From the IMG/VR virus record IMGVR_UViG_3300008108_000110, positions 1 to 55,266 of that record: DNA of 55,266 bases; one strand, written 5' to 3'. How positions within the stretch are numbered: position 1 is the first letter of the stretch; the number at the start of each line of letters is the position of its first letter. Position numbers and translations under genes: made by a program. This DNA comes from a virus. Positions 8,444 to 15,157 of this stretch are shown piece after piece. A model generated the notes under the pieces. That model did no database searches and was not told the origin of the DNA. It worked only from the letters and a program-made list of their open reading frames with translations.

Positions 8444-9974
8444 AAGGATGCCAATCAACTTTATCGAAAAATCTTTGCCAATATTCGTAAGTTTTTAAAT
8501 CGTTGGGAGTTCCCCAACAAATGTATTCATCAACAGTAAAGTTCTTAACTTTATATCCCATTTCAATAGCAGAATTGATGAGATTATCTACATAATATTC
8601 ACCATTTGTTGTGGTATTAGTGGAATAAAGATGCTTTAGTGGTTCAATAAATTTTTCTTTATTTCTAAAGAACATTGTTCCAACAATAGCATTTCCTTTT
8701 AGAGGATCATCTCCTTTAAATTCTTTAACATTTACTTTTGTAATATTTCCATCAGGATCAATATCTAACCAAGAATACATATTTGGATTATACTTACTGG
8801 CATAATTTTTAGTATAACTCCAAACTATAATGTCATTGGATTCGTCATTTACTAAGTCAGTAAATTCAAATGTATCATAAAAAACTCCATTATCACAAGC
8901 AGAGATTAAAATTGATAATTTTGGATCAACGTTTTCCAAAATCTTTTCACAAGTACAAGCCTGACCTTGAAGTATTTCATCAATCCATACTATTTCACCA
9001 TTCAAATCAATAAACTCTTGATGATCTTTTAAACATCCATATATCACATTATCCGTTTTGGGTAAGCATCTTACTGCTTGATATACCATTCGTTTTCCAT
9101 TAATTGGAATAAAAGGTTTTGGTACATCATACCCTTCAGACTTAAATCTACTTCCAGCACCAGCCATCGGAAGTACCGTTACAGAATCAACTAAAACTGC
9201 TCTTGGTATTTGAAATAACGATTTAATATTATAAGAAGACCACTTTCTATAAAAATCTAAATCTGATGGTGTCCCCCATTGCAACATATGGGGGACTTCA
9301 AAAACAAAAGAGTTCAATCCATCTTTATTAAGTAGATTATAAATTAAACTTACATAATACTCCCCATTAATATTGACATCTTCATCCATTAATTGCTGGA
9401 AGTATTTTTTTACATAAGAACCTTTTCTAAAATAATATGTCCCAGTAGATGCAAATTCAGACATTTTATTGTCTGTAAATGGTTGCTTTTCCCTAATTTC
9501 TAATATTTTATTATTATCTTCTACTTTACAGAATGCATAATTATCGCTACCTAGCATATGTGGATGGAATCCAGTATAACAAACTACTGCCCCATCACAC
9601 TGAGTATCATTTATGAATTTTTCAAATTCATCATAATTCCAATACATTGAGAAATCACAGTAATTTACTATGACTTGCTCATCATCTTCGATAATATCAA
9701 AGATCTTTGACACAGTATAAACTGGTCCCAATTTGTGAGATGGTATGCTCAATATAGTTTTATTTTCAACTAAATCATTCAAAACTTCTTGAATATTTGT
9801 GGTTTTAGAATGAATATCATTTACTATAAAAACAAATTCAGAATCTTTTGGGAAAAGATCTACGATATGTTCTATTACCGTTTTCCCATCTACCTCAATT
9901 AAGTATTTTGGTTCAGTATATCCAGCAGCAGAAAATCTGCTACTCATACCAGACATTGGAATTATAATTTTCAT
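8412..9974 (-). CDS. Tandem sugar-nucleotidyltransferase fusion
   Basis: 520 aa holding two complete nucleotidyltransferase-like domains. Domain 1 starts MKIIIPMSGMSSRFSAAGY followed by EPKYLIEV; domain 2 starts near residue 265 with TVLPMAGAGSRFKSEGYD then PKPFIPING. Both keep the G-x-G/SRF nucleotide loop, the PK pair and a C-terminal Y-W-G-TP motif (LQWGTPSDL near 230; ICWGTPNDL near 490). Usual relatives are single-domain, about 240-260 aa. Products would be two NDP-sugars, or one domain is regulatory. A late-type motif lies 22 nt upstream of the ATG. Confidence 0.75.
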   Translation of the reverse strand: MKIIIPMSGMSSRFSAAGYTEPKYLIEVDGKTVIEHIVDLFPKDSEFVFIVNDIHSKTTNIQEVLNDLVENKTILSIPSHKLGPVYTVSKIFDIIEDDEQVIVNYCDFSMYWNYDEFEKFINDTQCDGAVVCYTGFHPHMLGSDNYAFCKVEDNNKILEIREKQPFTDNKMSEFASTGTYYFRKGSYVKKYFQQLMDEDVNINGEYYVSLIYNLLNKDGLNSFVFEVPHMLQWGTPSDLDFYRKWSSYNIKSLFQIPRAVLVDSVTVLPMAGAGSRFKSEGYDVPKPFIPINGKRMVYQAVRCLPKTDNVIYGCLKDHQEFIDLNGEIVWIDEILQGQACTCEKILENVDPKLSILISACDNGVFYDTFEFTDLVNDESNDIIVWSYTKNYASKYNPNMYSWLDIDPDGNITKVNVKEFKGDDPLKGNAIVGTMFFRNKEKFIEPLKHLYSTNTTTNGEYYVDNLINSAIEMGYKVKNFTVDEYICWGTPNDLKTYEYWQRFFDKVDWHPYDYSKDYFTN

Positions 9975-9995
9975 ATATTCTTTCGTATTGAATTA

Positions 9996-10002
9996 TATTT
10001 AT
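9996..10002 (-). promoter_or_regulatory. Late-promoter-like motif ATAAATA
   Basis: The T4/cyanophage late motif core ATAAATA is on the minus strand 22 nt upstream of the tandem nucleotidyltransferase ATG, overlapping the end of the epimerase gene. It would let gp55 RNA polymerase express the lower glycan operon late. Confidence 0.45.
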
Positions 10003-11042
10003 TTTTTTAATTGAGAGTTGATCCAATTATATGTTTTTTCAATACCTTCTTCTAATGTCATACTATAGTCCCAACCAAGTTTTTGGCGGATAAGATCGTT
10101 ATTAGAGTTTCGACCTCTAACTCCAAGAGGTCCATCAATGTGATTTTTTTCTACTTTTTTACCAGCAACTTTAGCAGCAATATCCACAAGTTGGTTGATA
10201 GTCACCATTTCCTCGGAACCAATATTCACTGGTCCGATGAAATCACTATCCATCATTCTACGGGTTGCTTCGATGCATTCATCAATATACAAGAAGGAAC
10301 GAGTTTGTAGGCCGTCTCCCCACACCTCGATGGTTCCACCTTCCTCTGGAAGGTAGGCAACTTTACGGCAAATTGCTGCGGGAGATTTTTCCCTTCCCCC
10401 TTCCCAGGTTCCTTCAGGTCCAAAGATATTATGATACCGAGCAACCCGAACAGGGATCCCGTGATTACGAGAATAAGCGAAAAACAACCGCTCTGAGAAC
10501 AACTTTTCCCAACCATATTCAGAATCTGGTGCTGCGGGATATGCTGATTCTTCACGGCAATCTGGATTATTGGGATCAAGTTGATTATGTTCTGGATACA
10601 TACATGCAGAACTAGAGTAAAAGATTTTGGTATTATTTTTACCAAGAAAATCATTAAACTTTCTCACTGATTCGAGAATATTAAGATTAATGGTAACTGA
10701 GTTATGCATAATATCAGCATCATTTTCTCCAGTGAAAACAAATCCTGCACCACCCATATCAGCAGCGAATTGATAGATCTCATCAAATGCCTGAAGATAT
10801 CTTGAAGGAACAAAATGATAAAAGTTTCCACGATCTCCTTTATATTGAATTACTCTTTCTACAAAAGAGGTATCCCTCAAATCTCCAGTAACAAATTCAT
10901 TTGCTTCACTGTCAGAAAACTCTGGGCGCTTAAGATCTACACCACGAACCCAATAACCCTCTTTACGAAGTCTCTTAACCATATGACTTCCAATAAAACC
11001 ACCAGCACCAAGAACGAGTGCTTTTTTTACATATTGTCCCAT
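9999..11042 (-). CDS. GDP-mannose 3,5-epimerase-like SDR
   Basis: 347 aa from the ATG at 11042; an in-frame TTG six bases upstream is closer to the AAGGA and cannot be excluded. Rossmann GAGGFIGSH is at about 13-21. The stretches YSSSACMYPEHNQ, YGWEKL (catalytic Tyr/Lys), RYHNIFGPEGTWEGGREKSP, EVWGDGLQTRSFLYIDEC and VRGRNSNN match plant and bacterial GDP-mannose 3,5-epimerase closely, much better than generic epimerases. The product would be GDP-L-galactose (or GDP-L-gulose). It is first in the glycan operon, behind its own host-type promoter. Confidence 0.85.
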   Translation of the reverse strand: MGQYVKKALVLGAGGFIGSHMVKRLRKEGYWVRGVDLKRPEFSDSEANEFVTGDLRDTSFVERVIQYKGDRGNFYHFVPSRYLQAFDEIYQFAADMGGAGFVFTGENDADIMHNSVTINLNILESVRKFNDFLGKNNTKIFYSSSACMYPEHNQLDPNNPDCREESAYPAAPDSEYGWEKLFSERLFFAYSRNHGIPVRVARYHNIFGPEGTWEGGREKSPAAICRKVAYLPEEGGTIEVWGDGLQTRSFLYIDECIEATRRMMDSDFIGPVNIGSEEMVTINQLVDIAAKVAGKKVEKNHIDGPLGVRGRNSNNDLIRQKLGWDYSMTLEEGIEKTYNWINSQLKK

Positions 11043-11068
11043 AAACAATAAAAAATCCTTTAGTATCT

Positions 11069-11097
11069 ATTATACAAAAAAAGATGGGTTTATGCAA
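11069..11097 (-). promoter_or_regulatory. Host-type promoter for the glycan operon
   Basis: Minus-strand TTGCAT (11092-11097), a 17-nt spacer and TATAAT (11069-11074) lie just upstream of the epimerase gene. The -35 sits in the loop of the terminator hairpin of the preceding GIY-YIG gene, so termination and new initiation are fused. The -10 is perfect, the -35 is weak. Confidence 0.65.
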
Positions 11098-11104
11098 CCC
11101 ATCT
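11076..11104 (-). terminator. Rho-independent terminator
   Basis: Nine-base arms AGATGGGTT and AACCCATCT with a 5-nt loop, followed by seven T on the minus strand. It ends transcription from the GIY-YIG gene region. The 100 nt between it and that gene (11105-11204) hold only a 33-codon frame with no recognised product. Confidence 0.8.
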
Positions 11105-11204
11105 TATGTAACTCAGGCTCGCCACCAATTCTTTGTCTGGAAATTGGAAACCAGGCGGGAGAGAGTCCCATCCGCACCAGCAAGAATATTTAAAGTGCCT
11201 TATC

Positions 11205-11753
11205 TTACGGGCACCAGGAAGACCATTTTTTAGATTTGCTATAAATTCTATTAGCAACTTCCATTTTAGTCATATTATAGTGTTCCATAATAGATTGGAT
11301 GCCAACATACTCTTTACCATCAACTATAAAAATTTTTTTTGAGGGTTTAACAAAATTTGAAATTCTTTTATTTCTTTCTTCTTCAGAAAGAGAATCCCAA
11401 TGCTTTTTTACAGAGTGTTTGATATTATCTTTATGTTCTTCAGTAATGACTTGTAAAGGTCTAACTTTTTTTAGTTTTTTGCTAATTTTTAGTTTATGTT
11501 CTTCACTTAATGGAGTTCTTCCTTTACTTCCACCACTTTTTCTGTTTAAAAGATTATCTAATATTGATATTAGATATTTTTCGTGTTTTAATGCATCCTC
11601 TTCAGAAAGGTTTTTCTTCAAAAATAATATTTTATCTTTGGTGGGTCTTGGAACATTATGATTTTTATGAAATGCTCTACGACCAGTTCCCTTTCCTATG
11701 TAATATGGTGTTCCATTTTCACGAAGATATGCATATGTGTAATAGGTCTTCAT
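11205..11753 (-). CDS. GIY-YIG homing endonuclease with NUMOD3
   Basis: 182 aa. The GIY-YIG domain is at the N-terminus: YTYAYLRENGTPYYIGKGTG (residues 5-24) with the second-motif Tyr and Arg following (RRAFHKNHNVPR), and the metal Glu probably in KHEKYLISILDNLLNRKSGG. A NUMOD3 DNA-binding element (KGRTPLSEEHKLKISKKLKK) follows at about 76-95. This is the architecture of free-standing homing endonucleases of T4-like phages. It stands alone between the glycan operon and the tRNA island, with its own late motif and terminator, and may have moved the neighbouring DNA. Confidence 0.85.
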   Translation of the reverse strand: MKTYYTYAYLRENGTPYYIGKGTGRRAFHKNHNVPRPTKDKILFLKKNLSEEDALKHEKYLISILDNLLNRKSGGSKGRTPLSEEHKLKISKKLKKVRPLQVITEEHKDNIKHSVKKHWDSLSEEERNKRISNFVKPSKKIFIVDGKEYVGIQSIMEHYNMTKMEVANRIYSKSKKWSSWCP

Positions 11754-11777
11754 ATAAATTTTACTATTACATAGTAT

Positions 11778-11784
11778 TATTTAT
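11778..11784 (-). promoter_or_regulatory. Late-promoter-like motif ATAAATA
   Basis: ATAAATA on the minus strand 25 nt upstream of the GIY-YIG endonuclease ATG, in otherwise non-coding DNA; consistent with late expression of the endonuclease. Confidence 0.5.
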
Positions 11785-11801
11785 ATGAATGGCTCCACCA
11801 C

Positions 11802-12035
11802 TTAGTTTTGAGAAACTAAGAAAAGTTGGGTTAACTTTGATATCTCGGAAATACCAAAGAATGCACATAAGAATAGTACATCCCAAAGTTTGAGTTTGAT
11901 TGCAAAAGGTATTGTGAGTATTCCCCCAATACATTTGATCATTAACCCATATTTAAATTCTCCCCATAACATGACTTGATATCCTATTATGAGGAGAATA
12001 TTTCCAATCCACCGTAGTAAATCAGATCTAGACAT
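11802..12035 (-). CDS. Small membrane protein, two to three TM segments
   Basis: 77 aa with hydrophobic stretches at about 8-24 (IGNILLIIGYQVMLWG), 31-46 (GLMIKCIGGILTIPFA) and 49-62 (LWDVLFLCAFFGIS). The order of charges suggests a short multi-pass inner or thylakoid membrane protein. No family recognised. It is the last gene before the GIY-YIG endonuclease, and its ATG is 50 nt after the stop of the acidic 71-aa gene. Confidence 0.6.
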   Translation of the reverse strand: MSRSDLLRWIGNILLIIGYQVMLWGEFKYGLMIKCIGGILTIPFAIKLKLWDVLFLCAFFGISEISKLTQLFLVSQN

Positions 12036-12087
12036 AAGGGGTTTTGCTCCCGACCAGTGCTGTTAAAGTCCATCCGTGACTATTTAC

Positions 12088-12303
12088 TCAAGCAACCTCA
12101 ACAGATTCAAGATCTGCAAGGACATATTCCATAAGCATTTCATAGTCATCTAAAGGATCACCAGAAAATACTACACCTTCGTTTTCGTAGTACCGACGAA
12201 CTTTTTTGAAAAGTTTTGGATTTTTTACATCAAGGTAAAAATTGCCGTTTGCGGCACCACGAAGGGTTTGAAGGTCTTTCTTGAATTTTGCTGTGAGAGT
12301 CAT
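12088..12303 (-). CDS. Small conserved-type hypothetical protein
   Basis: 71 aa from the ATG at 12303 (MTLTAKFKKDLQTLRGAANG); upstream extension of the frame would cross the promoter. Basic N-terminal half and acidic C-terminus (DDYEMLMEYVLADLESVEVA). It has its own host-type promoter with a perfect TATAAT, so it is probably an early protein. No known domain seen. Confidence 0.6.
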   Translation of the reverse strand: MTLTAKFKKDLQTLRGAANGNFYLDVKNPKLFKKVRRYYENEGVVFSGDPLDDYEMLMEYVLADLESVEVA

Positions 12304-12325
12304 TGTTTTGAATGTTGACCTTAGT

Positions 12326-12354
12326 ATTATAAGGGTTTGACTTCGAGAAGTCAA
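12326..12354 (-). promoter_or_regulatory. Host-type promoter
   Basis: TTGACT (12349-12354), exactly 17 nt, TATAAT (12326-12331) on the minus strand, 22 nt upstream of the 71-aa gene ATG. The spacer contains CTTCTCGAAG-like dyad symmetry (GACTTCTCGAAGTC), a possible operator. Confidence 0.75.
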
Positions 12355-12379
12355 GATGGACAGGTGCCAATCTGTCCTA

Positions 12380-12452
12380 TGCTCCTTGCGTGGATCGAAC
12401 ACGCCTCAGGCGAATTATGAGTTCGCTGCATTCACCAGATTGCTAAAGGAGC
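12380..12452 (-). tRNA. tRNA with CAU anticodon (Met or Ile2)
   Basis: Cloverleaf: 7-bp acceptor GCTCCTT/AAGGAGC with discriminator A, anticodon stem GCGAA/TTCGC with loop CTCATAA (anticodon CAT), T-arm GCGTG/CACGC with TTCGATC loop. No CCA is encoded. Elongator Met and lysidine-modified Ile(AUA) cannot be separated by eye. Three bases separate it from the tRNA-Ile-like element upstream. Confidence 0.85.
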
Positions 12453-12455
12453 GAT

Positions 12456-12526
12456 GGGAATACTGGGAGTTGAACCCAGACTAAGCCCTTATAAGGAGCC
12501 CGCTCTAACCATTAAGCTATACACAT
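12456..12526 (-). pseudogene. tRNA-Ile(UAU)-like element with broken acceptor stem
   Basis: D-arm (GCTT..GAGC), anticodon arm GGCTC-CTTATAA-GGGCT (anticodon TAT) and T-arm CTGGG-TTCAACT-CCCAG are intact, and the 3' acceptor strand is TATTCCC plus A. The expected 5' strand GGGAATA is absent; the DNA there reads ATGTGTA and is coding sequence of the Phd-like gene. Only about three acceptor pairs remain. The 5' half of the tRNA forms the last codons and stop of that gene. Probably a tRNA cut by gene insertion or recombination. Confidence 0.6.
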
Positions 12527-12716
12527 CTTCATCCACACCAGAATCATTCAATATATCTACTACTTCTCTATATGGGACTATAACTGCGTTACCTTGCTCG
12601 CTAGTTATAATAAAAGATTCGCCTTGTTCTACTCTATTCATTAAATTATCAAAATCCGATTGAAACTCTTCGACTGTAAATTTTTGGAGATCTGAAATTT
12701 CTGAATACATTTTCAT
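12489..12716 (-). CDS. Phd/YefM-like antitoxin domain protein
   Basis: 75 aa. Residues about 12-53 (KFTVEEFQSDFDNLMNRVEQ, then GESFIITSEQGNAVIVPYREV) match the Phd/YefM DNA-binding antitoxin fold, whose N-terminal half binds operator DNA and whose C-terminal tail neutralises the toxin. No toxin gene is adjacent. The last 12 or so codons overlap the tRNA-Ile-like element. ATG at 12716 or 12710 are both possible. An orphan phage antitoxin could counter a host toxin; this is inference. Confidence 0.7.
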   Translation of the reverse strand: MKMYSEISDLQKFTVEEFQSDFDNLMNRVEQGESFIITSEQGNAVIVPYREVVDILNDSGVDEDVYSLMVRAGSL

Positions 12717-12733
12717 AAAGTGAGGTTTATGAG

Positions 12734-12807
12734 TCGGGGTGACAGGATTCGAACCTGCGACCTATTGCTCCCAAAGCAACCGCGCTACCAAGCTGCGCTA
12801 CACCCCG
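12734..12807 (-). tRNA. tRNA-Pro(UGG)
   Basis: Acceptor CGGGGTG/CACCCCG with discriminator A, anticodon arm with loop TTTGGGA (anticodon TGG), T-arm GCAGG-TTCGAAT-CCTGT. No encoded CCA. It starts 1 nt after the stop of a 38-codon ORF and 15-25 nt downstream of a near-consensus promoter. Confidence 0.95.
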
Positions 12808-12924
12808 TTACTTGTTTTTGTGTATGTACATAATACCAGCAAAAGGAACGATTGTCAAGCCACACCCACAAAGAAAAAGAAAGAAAGGACTTGCTGCTAA
12901 AGTTTCAACTAAGTGGAAGATCAT
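12808..12924 (-). CDS. 38-aa single-pass membrane microprotein
   Basis: MIFHLVETLAASPFFLFLCG then CGLTIVPFAGIMYIHKNK: a hydrophobic segment over about residues 11-32 with a basic C-terminus. ATG overlaps the stop of the 75-aa gene (ATGA), the usual coupling in this operon. The promoter for tRNA-Pro lies inside its 3' half, so the frame could be partly constrained by that. No family recognised. Confidence 0.5.
   Translation of the reverse strand: MIFHLVETLAASPFFLFLCGCGLTIVPFAGIMYIHKNK
12830..12858 (-). promoter_or_regulatory. Near-consensus host promoter for tRNA-Pro unit
   Basis: TTGACA (12853-12858), 17-nt spacer ending TGG (extended -10), TATTAT (12830-12835) on the minus strand. Predicted start is about 15 nt before the tRNA-Pro 5' end. 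Drives tRNA-Pro, the Phd-like gene and the CAU tRNA. Confidence 0.8.
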
Positions 12925-13148
12925 CTTCCTCTCCAATTCTTGTATTCATAATACATGTATTGATCTACTTCGTCAAGTCCTTGCAGAGGAGCGTTAACAT
13001 TCCAATAAGACCACTCAATACAAAACTGCTTAATATGTATATCACTAGCAGCAGACTTTACTCCAAGCATTCTAGAAAATGCAGACATTGCAAAATTATA
13101 CCTTTGCCTAATGAGCGGTTCCATTTCCCTTATATTCTTTGGAATCAT
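12921..13148 (-). CDS. Hypothetical protein, 75 aa
   Basis: Starts at ATG 13148 behind a strong Shine-Dalgarno (GAGGAGG). Aromatic- and Arg-rich soluble protein (MIPKNIREMEPLIRQRYNFA; C-terminal QYMYYEYKNWRGR). No domain recognised. It overlaps the 39-aa membrane ORF upstream by 41 nt and the 38-aa ORF downstream by 4 nt, so it is part of the coupled chain with gnd. Confidence 0.65.
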   Translation of the reverse strand: MIPKNIREMEPLIRQRYNFAMSAFSRMLGVKSAASDIHIKQFCIEWSYWNVNAPLQGLDEVDQYMYYEYKNWRGR

Positions 13149-13227
13149 AATACCCTCCTCGTGTTCCGAAATAGAGTGTTGCTAAAACAAAAGGAATAGA
13201 AATAAAAATAAGTGCTTTACCTAACAT
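13108..13227 (-). CDS. 39-aa single-pass membrane microprotein
   Basis: MLGKALIFISIPFVLATLYF followed by GTRGGYYDSKEYKGNGTAH: one N-terminal TM helix (about 4-20) and a polar Gly/Tyr-rich tail. ATG lies 11 nt inside the 3' end of gnd. The TM-plus-short-tail form resembles small photosystem or cytochrome subunits in size only; no orthology is claimed. Overlaps the next gene by 41 nt. Confidence 0.55.
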   Translation of the reverse strand: MLGKALIFISIPFVLATLYFGTRGGYYDSKEYKGNGTAH

Positions 13228-14251
13228 GATGACCACCAAACATATAACGCATTCCATTTAGGATTTTTGCTCCGAATGATCCGAGATTGCGTGAGTTAAA
13301 TCTTTCAAATAATGCCGTAGTAATAACAGGAGCGGGAACCCCCAGGTCCACAGCGGCAGAAACAGTCCAACGACCCTCACCGCTGTCGGATACGCCTCCA
13401 GAGAACTGTTTAAGGCTACCATCCCTGCGTAACACATCAGCAGTAAGATCGAGTAACCAACTACCAACCACGCTACCACGACGCCATAACTCAGCAACCT
13501 CAGCAACGTCAATGTCATAGCAGTAACTTTCTGGATCTGCCATTGGAGCGACCTCAGCATCTCCTTCTCTGACATATTGTGCTCCATTATTTGCATTCTT
13601 TAAGATATTAAATCCTTCGGCATATGCTTGCATCATTCCATATTCAATACCATTATGAACCATCTTTACAAAATGTCCTGCACCTGGACCACCACAATGC
13701 AACCAACCATACTCTGCAGAAGTTACATCCGAGTCAAATTGAGTCCTTCGGGCAGCACCGATTCCTGGGGCAAGGGCATCAAAAATGCTCGCACAAGAGG
13801 CGACCGCAGTATTTCCGCCGCCAACCATAAGACAGTATCCACGATCCAAACCATAAACACCGCCGCTAGTACCACAATCAATATATTGGATACCAAGTTT
13901 TGAAAGACGCTCTGCTCTTTTCCGACTGTCTTTAAAATTGCTATTGCCATGATCAATAATAATATCTCCTTCACTACAATATCGTAGTAACTCATTGATG
14001 GTCTCCTCTACGGTTTCGGCAGGGACAACCATCTGAAATATTCCTGGTTGATATTTGCCGTTTTTATTTTGTTTAACTACTTTAACAAGATTTTCAATAT
14101 CAGTTGTAATTCCATTAACAAATCCCTTTTCAAAAGATTCATTTGCTTTTTCATAATTCCTTCGATAGCCCCAAACTTCTATACCTGCTTTCATCATACG
14201 GCGAGACATACCTTCGCCCATTCTTCCAAGTCCGATTAATCCAACTTTCAT
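13217..14251 (-). CDS. gnd: 6-phosphogluconate dehydrogenase, decarboxylating (short form)
   Basis: 344 aa. Rossmann GLIGLGRMGEGMSRRM (5-20) binds NADP; DHGNSNFKDS (about 99-108), DCGTSGGVYG (about 125-134), and KMVHNGIEYGMMQAYAEG (about 196-213, with catalytic Lys and Asn) are hallmark motifs. The length fits the YqeC-like short class rather than 470-aa Gnd. It converts 6-phosphogluconate to ribulose-5-phosphate with NADPH, feeding nucleotide synthesis, a known cyanophage auxiliary metabolic strategy. ATGA overlap with a 31-aa ORF upstream. Confidence 0.95.
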   Translation of the reverse strand: MKVGLIGLGRMGEGMSRRMMKAGIEVWGYRRNYEKANESFEKGFVNGITTDIENLVKVVKQNKNGKYQPGIFQMVVPAETVEETINELLRYCSEGDIIIDHGNSNFKDSRKRAERLSKLGIQYIDCGTSGGVYGLDRGYCLMVGGGNTAVASCASIFDALAPGIGAARRTQFDSDVTSAEYGWLHCGGPGAGHFVKMVHNGIEYGMMQAYAEGFNILKNANNGAQYVREGDAEVAPMADPESYCYDIDVAEVAELWRRGSVVGSWLLDLTADVLRRDGSLKQFSGGVSDSGEGRWTVSAAVDLGVPAPVITTALFERFNSRNLGSFGAKILNGMRYMFGGHHVR

Positions 14252-14343
14252 AAAACTCCTGGATATGCGTGATTTAATCCCCAGATTACAAAAATTCCAA
14301 TGACCCCAAAAATAGTCATCGTCGTATATATGAGTTTAGTCAT
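14248..14343 (-). CDS. 31-aa single-pass membrane microprotein
   Basis: MTKLIYTTMTIFGVIGIFVI then WGLNHAYPGVL. Almost the whole chain is one TM helix (about 8-22) with a short polar tail. The start overlaps the previous stop by 8 nt (ATGACTAA) and its stop overlaps the gnd start (ATGA). Tight coupling on both sides makes it likely to be translated. Function unknown. Confidence 0.6.
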   Translation of the reverse strand: MTKLIYTTMTIFGVIGIFVIWGLNHAYPGVL

Positions 14344-14626
14344 CCTCTTCATCCTCATAAGTAGATGGTTCTTCAAAGAGTTCATCCATTTTTTGTTGAA
14401 GAATTCTTTGATGTAGTTCTTGTAAATCTTCTTCTGTAAATCTAATCACCAGTAAAGGATCTCCTGCCTTAACGTCGTTTAATTCTGGGTGTTTGACTTT
14501 TGGACTTTTTGAATACCCATGATTAGCATTCATTATCATCCAACCCTGAACAAACATTGTTAGAGAAATTACAACAAGTACAAACCACGGAACCAAATAT
14601 ATTAATTCAGAGTGATTTTGATCCAT
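14336..14626 (-). CDS. Membrane-anchored hypothetical protein, 96 aa
   Basis: One TM helix near residues 10-31 (YLVPWFVLVVISLTMFVQGW) and an acidic soluble C-terminus with LLVIRFTEEDLQELHQRIL and a final EEPSTYEDEEDD. ATG at 14626, 25 nt inside the 67-aa gene. Unknown family. Part of the coupled gnd operon. Confidence 0.65.
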   Translation of the reverse strand: MDQNHSELIYLVPWFVLVVISLTMFVQGWMIMNANHGYSKSPKVKHPELNDVKAGDPLLVIRFTEEDLQELHQRILQQKMDELFEEPSTYEDEEDD

Positions 14627-14805
14627 GGTAGTAATGGAGGAATTACACCTACAAGTCTCAACAGTCCCTCAGCAAATAAAGCAAGAACCACCCAACCGAC
14701 GCACATACTAATGATAGAAGCATTACGGTTGTGTCTTCTGATAGCAGCATCGATCATCTCCTGAACTTCAGAACGTGTAATAAATTCTTCTTGTTCGTGC
14801 ATCAT
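14602..14805 (-). CDS. Small membrane protein, 67 aa
   Basis: Charged N-terminus (MMHEQEEFITRSEVQEMIDA) followed by a TM segment around 33-52 (MCVGWVVLALFAEGLLRLVG). ATGATG start overlaps the stop of the 49-aa gene (ATGA). No family recognised. Confidence 0.65.
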   Translation of the reverse strand: MMHEQEEFITRSEVQEMIDAAIRRHNRNASIISMCVGWVVLALFAEGLLRLVGVIPPLLPWIKITLN

Positions 14806-14951
14806 CTCTCGTCTCCAAGAAATTTTGCAAGAGGATCTCTTTTGGTTTTTACAATCTCACAGGCTCTGTAGTAAAACATATTATTGGTGTTTCCAGAGGC
14901 TTCAAAAGTTGCCTTGATCTTCACCCAATTCTCATAGGTGTGCTGGTCCAT
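14802..14951 (-). CDS. Small hypothetical protein, 49 aa
   Basis: MDQHTYENWVKIKATFEASG then NTNNMFYYRACEIVKTKRDP and LAKFLGDER. Soluble, amphipathic. It has the look of a short cyanophage protein with the YENWxKIKxxxExSGxTxNM pattern, from memory. First gene of the gnd chain; start 25 nt downstream of a host-type -10. Confidence 0.65.
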   Translation of the reverse strand: MDQHTYENWVKIKATFEASGNTNNMFYYRACEIVKTKRDPLAKFLGDER

Positions 14952-14975
14952 AGTAATGACCCATATTACTACTAT

Positions 14976-15003
14976 ATAATAGTTTCGAATACTTCAACGT
15001 CAA
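14976..15003 (-). promoter_or_regulatory. Host-type promoter for the gnd chain
   Basis: TTGACG (14998-15003), 16-nt spacer, TATTAT (14976-14981), minus strand, just upstream of the 49-aa gene. Placed after tRNA-Ser, it would start transcription of the gnd and microprotein operon early in infection. Confidence 0.65.
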
Positions 15004-15064
15004 CATTTTGTGTTCATTACGTAACACTGTTGAAGGAAATATTAAATTTGTAACTTATCTTAAA

Positions 15065-15147
15065 CGGAAAGAACAGGAATCGAACCTGCGAGGGCGTTAA
15101 CCCCAGCCGCTTTCAAGGCGGTGTCCTCGACCAACCGGACTCTTTCC
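15065..15147 (-). tRNA. tRNA-Ser(UGA)
   Basis: Acceptor GGAAAGA/TCTTTCC with discriminator G, anticodon arm ACCGC-CTTGAAA-GCGGC (anticodon TGA), class II long variable arm, T-arm GCAGG-TTCGATT-CCTGT. No encoded CCA. Confidence 0.95.
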
Positions 15148-15157
15148 ACTAGAAGGT

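Noticed and set aside
10253-10654. 133-aa minus-strand frame and 116-aa plus-strand frame
   Set aside because: Both lie wholly inside the GDP-mannose epimerase gene in other frames and have no recognisable product.
11105-11204. 33-codon minus ORF between GIY-YIG gene and its terminator
   Set aside because: Reads through the terminator and has no family; could be a remnant but not supportable.
13258-13596. Hydrophobic 112-aa frame inside gnd
   Set aside because: Membrane-like composition is a frame-shift artefact of gnd codons; gnd itself is certain.
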